A stretch of 28,114 bases of DNA from a virus, in the IMG/VR virus record IMGVR_UViG_3300021185_000673, positions 1 through 28,114 of that record. One strand, 5' to 3'. Every line of letters begins with the position of its first letter. Position 1 is the first letter of the stretch. The notes beneath the pieces are model-generated. The model searched no databases. It was not told where the DNA came from and was given only the letters and a program-made list of their open reading frames with translations. A program made the translations under genes and the position numbers. Positions 15,813 through 21,552 of this stretch are shown here, piece by piece.

Positions 15813-16290
15813 CAGTTACCGTTAACTCCACTTTGTTTTCTACATCATCTTTCACATATGAGATACCCGCACCCTCAATCTCAAATTCACCTTGATTGGT
15901 TGGGTTCTCACCGAACATCTCTTCTACGAGTTGTCTGGACAGTGTAGAGTAAATTCGACTTTCTACGTTTCGTATAAACTTAGCAAGTGTCGTATTCTTT
16001 GCGTCTCGTTCTAATTGTTTTTGTAAGTCTTCTAATTCTTGTTCTAATGCTTGTTTGCGTGATGTCTCTTGATTCTCAATCGTCAGATAGTGTGATGATT
16101 GATTGACACCATTGAATGATGGCGACTTGAAGTTGTGTTCGATTGGCGCGCCTATCGCATGACCTATAGACAGACCCCAACAGATACCAACTGAAAACCA
16201 CAATACTGGACTAAAGATTAACTCTGATTTAGTCTTTCCTGACTTGGCCAGCATCTCCCATGCGGTTTGTTCTCTACTCGTTCTCTTCAT
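15757..16290 (-). CDS. csgF: CsgF-like curli pore accessory protein
   Basis: The product has 177 residues; a hydrophobic signal (about 28-47, ILE-like segment VLWFSVGICWGLSIGHAIGA) is followed by a mature chain starting around HNFKSPSFNGVNQSSH (52-67). The FKSPSFNG motif parallels the FxNPxFGG N-terminal peptide of CsgF that plugs into the CsgG pore. A helix LAKFIRNVESRIYSTLSRQL and a C-terminal beta unit ending VELTVTDEDGSQTVIVIPIG match the remainder of CsgF. A longer linker between signal and helix includes a coiled-coil-like LEQELEDLQKQLE. GAGG lies seven bases before ATG 16290. It is predicted to sit at the cell surface and gate or anchor fibre growth. An extended N-terminal cytoplasmic stretch of about 25 residues is unlike standard CsgF. 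Confidence 0.75.
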   Translation of the reverse strand: MKRTSREQTAWEMLAKSGKTKSELIFSPVLWFSVGICWGLSIGHAIGAPIEHNFKSPSFNGVNQSSHYLTIENQETSRKQALEQELEDLQKQLERDAKNTTLAKFIRNVESRIYSTLSRQLVEEMFGENPTNQGEFEIEGAGISYVKDDVENKVELTVTDEDGSQTVIVIPIGDFGF

Positions 16291-16522
16291 CGTCCTGCCT
16301 CTTCATCTCGATTGCAGTGTCTAACTTCTGTTGCAATCGTATAATGTCATTGTCAAGCATACGAATACGGTCAATCAGACCGATAAGAGTTTTATGGGTT
16401 TCACCCAGATACGCCTCAACCTTCTCCGTAATGGTCTTCCATACGAAGTAAATCATATACAGCATACCAACTGCTGCAACGATAGGGAATCCGAAATCTT
16501 TAATTGCTGTTACTATATCCAT
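16274..16522 (-). CDS. Small membrane protein with C-terminal coiled coil
   Basis: The 82-residue product, from ATG 16522, begins MDIVTAIKDFGFPIVAAVGM. One membrane segment (about 12-30) is followed by a charged helix with heptad-like spacing, IGLIDRIRMLDNDIIRLQQKL, and an acidic tail QDDEENE. ATG 16522 overlaps the previous stop as TGATG. It resembles its upstream neighbour (one membrane segment, then a helix with the DRIxxLxxD type of pattern), suggesting a duplicated pair. Holin-like or pore-associated roles are possible, since it precedes a secretion pore in the same operon, but no known family is recognised. It is not a classical T4 holin. Confidence 0.65.
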   Translation of the reverse strand: MDIVTAIKDFGFPIVAAVGMLYMIYFVWKTITEKVEAYLGETHKTLIGLIDRIRMLDNDIIRLQQKLDTAIEMKRQDDEENE

Positions 16523-16803
16523 CAATCACGTCTCGCATCGTTCTTACCATCTGCTCTGGATATGCGACCTAAGTCAGGCCGAATACCCAGAACAACACAC
16601 ATGGTAGTGTCGATGCGAATCATGTCGTGATTCATAGTTTTAACCCTATTGTCCAAAGCACTTACAATTCCGTGGATTGATTGAACCTGACCGATTACAC
16701 CTTCCATAATGTATCGTAACGTCAGGAACATAAAGAACCCACCGATGAGTGCTGCGGCAATAGGAAATCCCAGTTCTGCAATCAAACTGAATATTTCATT
16801 CAT
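16522..16803 (-). CDS. Small membrane protein, first gene of the curli-like operon
   Basis: I use ATG 16803 (93 residues) rather than GTG 16812, which sits too close to AGAGG. The product starts MNEIFSLIAELGFPIAAALI; a hydrophobic segment (about 10-30, AAALIGGFFMFLTLRYI) is followed by a polar helix HGIVSALDNRVKTMNHDMIR and a basic tail RADGKNDARRD. The segment ELGFPIAAA parallels KDFGFPIVAA in the next gene, so the two appear to be paralogues. It is the first gene behind the late promoter at 16840-16833. One transmembrane segment and a helical tail suggest an inner-membrane helper, possibly holin-like. Assignment beyond that is open. Confidence 0.65.
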   Translation of the reverse strand: MNEIFSLIAELGFPIAAALIGGFFMFLTLRYIMEGVIGQVQSIHGIVSALDNRVKTMNHDMIRIDTTMCVVLGIRPDLGRISRADGKNDARRD

Positions 16804-16832
16804 ATCGCACACTTACCTCTTTATCTCATTCC

Positions 16833-16840
16833 TATTTATA
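16833..16840 (-). promoter_or_regulatory. T4-type late promoter of the curli-like operon
   Basis: TATAAATA reads on the minus strand with a predicted start near 16827, about 24 bases ahead of ATG 16803. It is the only clear promoter between the tmRNA terminator and the operon 16803-10936, so the curli-FecR-cyclase genes appear to be expressed late. Confidence 0.8.
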
Positions 16841-16860
16841 AGGAAAAAGGTCTCTATGAA

Positions 16861-16891
16861 CAAAAAAATGAGACGCTAACCGTGGCGTCTC
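16861..16891 (-). terminator. Rho-independent terminator after tmRNA
   Basis: A hairpin with a 7-base stem (GAGACGC / GCGTCTC, 16891-16870) and 8-base loop is followed by a run of seven T residues on the minus strand. It ends the tmRNA transcript and separates it from the late promoter at 16840. Confidence 0.85.
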
Positions 16892-17182
16892 GCGGGTCTA
16901 TTGCGCGACCAACCGTTGGGGATTACTCCTAATAATTAGTGGGGACTTCTGTTGCTAGGCGTCCCCTGACCCCGAAGATTACGCCGCTAGGCGAATATCC
17001 TCATGTGCGAAATTATCGTTTGCACTTACGTTGTTTCTTACGGTTAAGGTCGCTTGCACACCTATTCTCCACTCACCTATTCAATACCTGTCGAACCTAT
17101 TTCGCCCCCTCAGAGAGAGTTTGGTGGAGGCGGTGGGTATTGCACCCACGTCCAGTATACCTTTTAGTTCGCTTCAACGAAT
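16892..17182 (-). ncRNA. ssrA: Circularly permuted two-piece tmRNA (ssrA)
   Basis: Transcription order is the acceptor piece first. It ends in the T-arm GTGGG-TGCAATA-CCCAC (17149-17133), the acceptor 3' strand CGCCTCC (17132-17126), discriminator A and an encoded CCA (17124-17122). A 12-base spacer (17121-17110) follows, then the coding piece starting GGGGGCG at 17109. GGGGGCG pairs with CGCCTCC in a 7-base acceptor stem with one G-U. The coding piece opens GGGGGCGAAATAGGTTCGAC, the usual tmRNA 5' signature. It encodes the tag and continues into pseudoknot-like stems (GGGGAC 16966-16961 with GTCCCC 16946-16941). Outer boundaries are approximate: 17182 from the late promoter, 16892 from the terminator. 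The RNA would rescue stalled ribosomes with SmpB and tag nascent proteins. Permuted genes are known in Alphaproteobacteria, some Cyanobacteria and some Betaproteobacteria. Confidence 0.93.
16979..17023 (-). other. tmRNA tag-peptide reading frame
   Basis: GCA at 17023-17021 is the predicted resume codon. The frame reads ANDNFAHEDIRLAA followed by TAA (16981-16979). The hydrophobic LAA end is the expected protease degron recognised by ClpXP-type proteases, and ANDNFA is reminiscent of alphaproteobacterial tags. The central HEDIR is acidic/basic and unlike the Caulobacter tag EEFAV. Confidence 0.9.
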
Positions 17183-17187
17183 ACCTT

Positions 17188-17195
17188 TATTTATA
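17188..17195 (-). promoter_or_regulatory. T4-type late promoter of the tmRNA
   Basis: TATAAATA on the minus strand overlaps the TAA stop of the 68-residue gene (GGAGTATAAATA). The predicted start near 17182 falls just before the tmRNA acceptor piece, so the tmRNA would be made late in infection. Confidence 0.75.
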
Positions 17196-17397
17196 CTCCA
17201 AGAATATTTCCTACTTTACTGATGTCAAGAGTTCCGCCATTCCGCATATGTTCCTCTACCTGTTCGAAGTAGAATGCGGCATCATCGTGGCCAAACTCAT
17301 TAAGAACTTCTTTACACTCTTTGAAGAACAACATAGTCTTCATCAGATTACCGTCACCCATAGGTTTAGATTTTTTACCAGCTCTTTGATTAGACAT
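17191..17397 (-). CDS. Hypothetical small protein
   Basis: A 68-residue product with ATG 17397, one base after the previous stop, and AAGGTCAG upstream. The sequence starts MSNQRAGKKSKPMGDGNLMK and contains a helical FFKECKEVLNEFGHDDAAFY and EHMRNGG. It is basic in front and acidic in the middle, with no signal or known motif. Its stop codon is embedded in the late promoter of the tmRNA. Function unknown. Confidence 0.6.
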   Translation of the reverse strand: MSNQRAGKKSKPMGDGNLMKTMLFFKECKEVLNEFGHDDAAFYFEQVEEHMRNGGTLDISKVGNILGV

Positions 17398-17398
17398 T

Positions 17399-17590
17399 CT
17401 AACTGACCTTTCTCAAGTCGGTCTGGATTTCTTCCCAGAGTCGAATGGTCGTATCATATGCGAAACTGCGAATCTCAGGACGAGTGTCAAACTCATCCCA
17501 GACTTTTGCTTTCACGACCTCAACTGGTTCGTTGTAGTTGTTCTCAGCAATCTCTTGACACTCAAAAACAAATTTTCCCATCTTACTCAT
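17399..17590 (-). CDS. Hypothetical small protein
   Basis: A 63-residue, moderately acidic product starts MSKMGKFVFECQEIAENNYN and ends TIRLWEEIQTDLRKVS. Predicted to be helical; no motif that I recognise. The ATG shares one base with the TAA of the 94-residue gene upstream, and the TAG ends one base before the next gene, so it belongs to a coupled set of four unknown genes (18164-17191). Function unknown. Confidence 0.6.
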   Translation of the reverse strand: MSKMGKFVFECQEIAENNYNEPVEVVKAKVWDEFDTRPEIRSFAYDTTIRLWEEIQTDLRKVS

Positions 17591-17874
17591 TAGACAACCT
17601 CATCAATTACATTATATAAAGCGTGTTCTGTATGACCACCGACATGCCACTCAGTGACAGCAGAAGCAGTTTTCTCTTCTTTCCAGTCATAGATTGTCGC
17701 AAGAGTTCCATCAGTGAACTTCATAGCCCATTCTACTTGAACCTTACCATCAGTCTGTTCTGGTGTGAACCGAACAGGTTCTCCAAAGGTCTCTACAAGA
17801 CGGTCATAAGAAGCATTGATTGTCCCTTGGAGACATGTCCCCGCGATATCATAATTACCAGTTACATAGTTCAT
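17590..17874 (-). CDS. Hypothetical small protein
   Basis: I choose ATG 17874 (94 residues) because GAGGAAAGG precedes it and the promoter 17931-17903 lies immediately upstream; the longer frame would extend into that promoter. The product begins MNYVTGNYDIAGTCLQGTIN and has an aromatic-rich centre, VQVEWAMKFTDGTLATIYDW, then SAVTEWHVGGHTEHALYNVI. It looks like a small mixed alpha/beta fold with no signal peptide. I do not recognise the family. It heads a short operon of three unknown genes ending at the tmRNA. Confidence 0.65.
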   Translation of the reverse strand: MNYVTGNYDIAGTCLQGTINASYDRLVETFGEPVRFTPEQTDGKVQVEWAMKFTDGTLATIYDWKEEKTASAVTEWHVGGHTEHALYNVIDEVV

Positions 17875-17902
17875 AAACTTTCCTTTCCTCAGTTTCATAT
17901 TC

Positions 17903-17931
17903 AATATAACATGGTAGAACAGATATGTCAA
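17903..17931 (-). promoter_or_regulatory. Sigma70-type extended -10 promoter
   Basis: The -35 is TTGACA (17931-17926) and the -10 is TATATT (17908-17903). The 17-base spacer ends in TGT. The TGA of the -35 is the stop of the 78-residue gene upstream (17930-17928). It drives the small genes 17874-17191. Confidence 0.8.
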
Positions 17932-18164
17932 GCGCTTTTTTCCATTTCAAGCATCTTTTTTTCGATGTCGTTTAGAGGTTCTTTCTCATTCTGCATATCA
18001 ATTGCAACCTTACGGGCTTCAACAAGACGTGTGACTCTGCGTTTCACAGACTTAGGAACTGCACCACCATTAGAGTATTTTTCACCCCACATGGCGAGTT
18101 CACCATCAATGTAGTTGACACCCTTGATTGCGGCGTCTGTTGTGCGTTGTAGTTTTCTATTCAT
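17928..18164 (-). CDS. Hypothetical basic small protein
   Basis: A 78-residue product starts MNRKLQRTTDAAIKGVNYID and is rich in Lys, Arg and Glu. It has a helical core KSVKRRVTRLVEARKVAIDM and an acidic tail NDIEKKMLEMEKSA. No motif is recognised. AAGGAA lies upstream, and the start is one base after the beta-ketoacyl synthase stop, so it is co-transcribed with that gene. The TGA stop is part of the next promoter's -35 box. Function unknown. Confidence 0.6.
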   Translation of the reverse strand: MNRKLQRTTDAAIKGVNYIDGELAMWGEKYSNGGAVPKSVKRRVTRLVEARKVAIDMQNEKEPLNDIEKKMLEMEKSA

Positions 18165-18165
18165 A

Positions 18166-19281
18166 TTATATTCCTTCTACTAATATTGATGCGTTTTTAC
18201 CACCGAACCCCATACTGTTCTTCAGTGCGTATTTGTGTTTTCCTACATTAAGTTCGGTAGGAATATCTAAATCACAATCATTGATGTTGTGATTGTATGG
18301 GATGATATTATTGTTCAAACAATTCAGAGTGTAAATCAGTTCTACGACACCACTTGCTCCAATACAATGTCCAAGTTTAGACTTAAAAGCAACAACCTTT
18401 GTATTAGGAATTGTTTCTCTAATCGCATTGTATTCAATCTCATCACCCAAAGGCGTTGATGTTGCGTGTGCGCTAACAAATGAGATTTCTGATATATCAC
18501 CACAAAGTGCAGAGTTCATTGCACGTTTGATACCTTTAGCTTCAGGGTCGGGCGCGACTGGATGACCAAAAGCCGCATCATTAGACAAACCAACTTCGTG
18601 AATGTAACCATAAATTTTTTGGCCATTCTGTTTTGCGAGCTCTTCTCTTTGTAACACAAGACAACCAGCACCTTCACCCATAATAAAACCGTCACGAGAC
18701 TTATCAAATGGTGCAGAGTGTGTTCCTAGTGCGCCAAATGATGCATACCAATTCAGGTCTAGTTCTGATGTCGCAGCATCAGAAGCGCCCACCACAACAT
18801 AATCATACTCATCAACAAGACGCTTAGCATAATCAATATTATATAAAGAAGATGCACATGCTGCATTCAGACCCGTGGAAACTCCATAAAAATCATAGAT
18901 GCGACAGATAAGTCCTGATAAAAAATCAGCAGGGAGTTGTGTAGTATCTCTGGGTTTAGACCGCTTACCATTAAGAGTGTTTAACATAATTTGTGAACGT
19001 TTCTTTGTCCCATTAGTCACACTGGAATGTATTACCGCAACCTTACTAGAGTATGGAACATCAATCAATGCCTGTTCAACTGTATGTAAAGCCATCTTAC
19101 TTGATTTGGTTAGTGACTGATATAAAGTTGATTTGAGATTCTCAGGTATCAACAAATCATAATCCGAATAGAAACATCCATCAGGCTCATGTTTCTTCAT
19201 CAGATAGTTTGCGAGACACAAATCTGGATTATTACCCAGAGTGTCAACCAAACCCATACCAATGATAGCGACCCTATTCAT
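18166..19281 (-). CDS. Beta-ketoacyl-ACP synthase (KAS I/II, FabF/FabB-like)
   Basis: The 371-residue protein has the thiolase-fold KAS architecture. Catalytic Cys142 is in NAACASSLYN, His272 in SAHATSTPLGD and His305 in SKLGHCIGASG, with Lys300 just before. The C-terminal Gly-rich NSMGFGGKNAS (355-365) is typical of the family. All three catalytic residues remain, so decarboxylating condensation of acyl and malonyl-ACP is predicted. It is shorter than the usual 410-residue enzymes, with the N-terminal part trimmed. A phage-encoded KAS could redirect host fatty-acid elongation, secondary-metabolite-like chains or membrane lipid composition. The ATG shares one base with the preceding stop (TAATG). 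No other fatty-acid genes are visible. Confidence 0.88.
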   Translation of the reverse strand: MNRVAIIGMGLVDTLGNNPDLCLANYLMKKHEPDGCFYSDYDLLIPENLKSTLYQSLTKSSKMALHTVEQALIDVPYSSKVAVIHSSVTNGTKKRSQIMLNTLNGKRSKPRDTTQLPADFLSGLICRIYDFYGVSTGLNAACASSLYNIDYAKRLVDEYDYVVVGASDAATSELDLNWYASFGALGTHSAPFDKSRDGFIMGEGAGCLVLQREELAKQNGQKIYGYIHEVGLSNDAAFGHPVAPDPEAKGIKRAMNSALCGDISEISFVSAHATSTPLGDEIEYNAIRETIPNTKVVAFKSKLGHCIGASGVVELIYTLNCLNNNIIPYNHNINDCDLDIPTELNVGKHKYALKNSMGFGGKNASILVEGI

Positions 19282-19616
19282 TAGTCTCTTCCTTCTTTAT
19301 CATGAACATGTAATTGAATGAGTGCGTAGTGCAACACTTTGAGGATGTCTTTGCGATTGTAACCATCCTTGTTACCATATCGTTGTGCATACTTCATGAT
19401 GTTACCGATACAGAACCCATCACCATGACCACCGTCGATAATAAACTCAGTTGCTTGAAACTTGTTCTTAGAATAGTGTTCACCATATGTGTTGTTTACA
19501 TAAGCAGTCAACTCACTAAGATATTTGTTTTCATCATATTTGTAATCTAATAGATTACTAACATATACAGGCGTTCCATCGAACCCCGCTTTGAGATTTA
19601 CTTTTTTACTATTCAT
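19281..19616 (-). CDS. DUF3310-like phage protein
   Basis: I choose ATG 19616 (111 residues), supported by AGGTGGAAG upstream and the TAATG overlap with the endolysin stop. The product begins MNSKKVNLKAGFDGTPVYVS and contains ATEFIIDGGHGDGFCIGNIM, KYAQRYGNKDGYNRKDILK and VLHYALIQLH. The pattern GFxxGNxxKY, followed by Arg and a Lys/Asp helix, resembles DUF3310, a phage family often near nucleotide metabolism genes. The function of DUF3310 is unsettled. The promoter 19756-19728 lies within the endolysin gene upstream. Assignment is by pattern only. Confidence 0.6.
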   Translation of the reverse strand: MNSKKVNLKAGFDGTPVYVSNLLDYKYDENKYLSELTAYVNNTYGEHYSKNKFQATEFIIDGGHGDGFCIGNIMKYAQRYGNKDGYNRKDILKVLHYALIQLHVHDKEGRD

Positions 19617-20212
19617 TACTTCCACCTATAAAATATATGTTCACCAATCTGACCTACCATGTGCATACCCTTTGCAGTTGCCCAACGAGGACTTACATAG
19701 GTTGCATGATAGTGTGTCGCACCTTCTGTTATACCACGAAACTCGTCGTGTGTCAAGAACATTCTTGCGATATACTTAGATTTCTCCCATGCCTGGCCTG
19801 GCCGAGGGTCATCACTGCGTCCATCACAATACCACGAGAACTGACAACGATTACGGCGTGGGTATTGTTCACCATCACTACCCGTATATGTCTTTGACTC
19901 ATAGACCACATCACAAACAGTATTCGGCCAGCGAGGGTCGTTGACACGGTTCTGCGTCACATCTGCGACTGCATACAACCCTGCGTCAAGTTCATTCCGT
20001 GCCTCGTGATACAGGTTCAGTGCCATACATAACATGTCTTCTTCTGTGTAAGACAGTTCTTCGATAAGTAGTGTTTCGGATGAGTCTGATATGTGTTGGA
20101 CAACAACTTCCTTGTCCTTCAACAACACCTCAACACCAAGATTAAAAACAGAGATGATGGATAACGCTAGTAACAATACTAGGGCAATCCGTGTGATATT
20201 TTGATTTTCCAT
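19616..20212 (-). CDS. SleB-type cell-wall hydrolase (endolysin)
   Basis: I take ATG 20212 (198 residues); a longer GTG frame would include the promoter. An N-terminal hydrophobic segment (about 7-27, TRIALVLLLALSIISVFNLG) suggests a signal-anchor (SAR-type) membrane start. The hydrolase_2/SleB domain follows at about 60-198: MALNLYHEARNE (catalytic Glu70), VADVTQNRVND, CQFSWYCDGRSDD, TEGATHYHATYVSPRWA and IGEHIFYRW. It should cleave peptidoglycan and would be the phage lysis enzyme, released from the membrane at the end of infection. Its promoter at 20247-20219 places the predicted start on the ATG itself. It is separate from the curli-like operon, and no obvious T4 lysozyme (gp e) is in this window. 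Confidence 0.88.
   Translation of the reverse strand: MENQNITRIALVLLLALSIISVFNLGVEVLLKDKEVVVQHISDSSETLLIEELSYTEEDMLCMALNLYHEARNELDAGLYAVADVTQNRVNDPRWPNTVCDVVYESKTYTGSDGEQYPRRNRCQFSWYCDGRSDDPRPGQAWEKSKYIARMFLTHDEFRGITEGATHYHATYVSPRWATAKGMHMVGQIGEHIFYRWK
19728..19756 (-). promoter_or_regulatory. Sigma70-type extended -10 promoter within the endolysin gene
   Basis: The -35 is TTGACA (19756-19751) and the -10 is TATAAC (19733-19728). The 17-base spacer ends in TGG. It has the same design as the other promoters here and could start transcription of the DUF3310-like and KAS genes despite lying inside coding sequence. Confidence 0.6.
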
Positions 20213-20218
20213 TCTAGT

Positions 20219-20247
20219 ATTATACCAAAAGACCTTAGATTTGTCAA
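20219..20247 (-). promoter_or_regulatory. Consensus sigma70-type promoter of the endolysin gene
   Basis: The -35 is TTGACA (20247-20242) and the -10 is TATAAT (20224-20219), a perfect consensus. The 17-base spacer ends in TGG (extended -10). The TGA in the -35 is the stop of the upstream 2OG-like gene. The start would fall at about 20212, the A of the endolysin ATG, implying a leaderless mRNA. Confidence 0.85.
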
Positions 20248-20906
20248 GCACTTTCTATCTCAAATATTAGGTCTTGTATCGCGTCATACGCTTGGTCATG
20301 TAGTTCTGTGTTCTTTCCATAGGGAAACTTAAACGCAAGAGTGAAACGAGGACATTCAGTCCACGCAGCGTGCCAACAGTGGTGTTCTTCTTCGTCCTTA
20401 CGACCAAATCGATACCACCGAGCCTGCCACCCTTTGACATCTTCGTGTTTGACAAACTCATCATTCTTCTTATCATAATAAGTAAAGTATCCATCACCAC
20501 TCTCACTCCATGTGAGAATGAGTTGATACCCAAAAGCATTCCAGTTTGTGTGCCAACCGACAAATCCTTTGGGTGGATAGTATGATGTCAGAGAGTTATT
20601 GTTTGCACCGAAGATACGAACCAGTTCATTCTTAGTCCATAGTTTGAGTGGTTCGAATATTTCGGGTCTTTTCTTTGCACCATGTGACACCTGAAACCCG
20701 TATCCCTCTTCAGGAAATCCAATGTGGTCTCGTTTCATAACTTCCCACAGATGGTCGGGTTTACAATACTGTTCACCCTCTCCGATTGGAGCAGGGCCAA
20801 GATGCGAACTAAGTTCTACCATCGCATCGGTATGCGGTAAAAACTTATCAAGTGTGTCATCCAGAGTTTTGAGAAACTCTTTGTTACGGATTACAATCTC
20901 AGTCAT
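20244..20906 (-). CDS. 2OG-Fe(II) oxygenase-like protein with HxN in place of HxD
   Basis: The 220-residue product resembles phage dioxygenases of the double-stranded beta-helix type. Around the first strand, PPKGFVGWHTNWNAFGYQ carries His119-Thr-Asn121 where the family normally has His-x-Asp. The distal histidine is probably His179 in HCWHAAWTE, and Arg187 in CPRFTLAFKF could bind 2-oxoglutarate. An Asn in place of the Asp could weaken iron binding or leave an open site, as in halogenases, where Ala or Gly is usual. Substrate is unknown. It ends in the endolysin promoter and overlaps the ThyX gene by eight bases. No signal peptide. It might instead be a structural relative with lost activity. 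Confidence 0.6.
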   Translation of the reverse strand: MTEIVIRNKEFLKTLDDTLDKFLPHTDAMVELSSHLGPAPIGEGEQYCKPDHLWEVMKRDHIGFPEEGYGFQVSHGAKKRPEIFEPLKLWTKNELVRIFGANNNSLTSYYPPKGFVGWHTNWNAFGYQLILTWSESGDGYFTYYDKKNDEFVKHEDVKGWQARWYRFGRKDEEEHHCWHAAWTECPRFTLAFKFPYGKNTELHDQAYDAIQDLIFEIESA

Positions 20907-21552
20907 TCAATGCTTTCACGATGTCGGGAAAGTGAACATCGATAATCTCCCAACACTTGTCGGCAATCAGTGCGTGTTCCTTCTGCGTTCCGTTACCACG
21001 GCGAAGTTCACAATAGTGAATCCAACTACGCAATGTGCCTGACATATACAATGTCGATTGGGTTAGTCCTTCGGGTAACAAGGCACGAGCCTGTTCCTTC
21101 GCAATACCCTTTGCAAGTGCGTCTTGATATGCGAGGTCTGCCTGACCCTGCACCTTCTTCTGTTGCATCTGCCACCACTCGTTCAGGTCACGGTCATCAG
21201 TCTCTACAGAGTTCTGACGGTTCTTCTCATCCTGTAGTCGTGCCTCACGAGTCTCAAACTCAGTCGCTACAGCATACCGTTGAGAGAACTCTTGGAACGA
21301 GAATGAACGGTGACGCAAAATCTGACGTGCGATGTCGCGTGTTGTTTTGATTTCCATAGTCATATGCACCATCTCAAATGGTGACCAGTGTTGTTCTCGA
21401 ATCAAGTAACGTAATAACTTGGGTGCGGTCTCAGTATTATTCTGATTGGCAGGATTACTGACCCGTGCGGTATATGCAATCAGGTCTGCGGCAGTCTTAC
21501 AATCTGTGATTGCGGACGGTTTACTCAATGCGATAAGATTAACTTCGCTCAT
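20899..21552 (-). CDS. thyX: FAD-dependent thymidylate synthase
   Basis: The 217-residue protein has the full ThyX signature RHRSFSFQEFSQRY at 80-93 (RHRxxSxxxxSQRY) plus a late Ser and conserved stretches LPEGLTQSTLYMSGTLRSWI and EIKTTRDIARQILRH. The length fits the family. It methylates dUMP to dTMP using methylene-tetrahydrofolate and FAD, supplying thymidine nucleotides for phage DNA synthesis. Many alphaproteobacterial and marine phages carry ThyX instead of ThyA. The start ATG overlaps the upstream stop (ATGA), and its end overlaps the 2OG-like gene, so it is in the same transcription unit. No unusual feature is seen. Confidence 0.97.
   Translation of the reverse strand: MSEVNLIALSKPSAITDCKTAADLIAYTARVSNPANQNNTETAPKLLRYLIREQHWSPFEMVHMTMEIKTTRDIARQILRHRSFSFQEFSQRYAVATEFETREARLQDEKNRQNSVETDDRDLNEWWQMQQKKVQGQADLAYQDALAKGIAKEQARALLPEGLTQSTLYMSGTLRSWIHYCELRRGNGTQKEHALIADKCWEIIDVHFPDIVKALND

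Noticed and set aside
16332-16360. TTGACA (16357-16352) near TATACG within the small membrane-protein gene
   Set aside because: The spacing is about 7 bases rather than 17, and no -10 is found at the proper distance, so it does not fit the promoter family.
17191-17590. Search for the tmRNA 5' end at its conventional distance upstream of the CCA
   Set aside because: That region is occupied by two small genes, and the 5' half is instead found downstream of the CCA, proving the permuted order.
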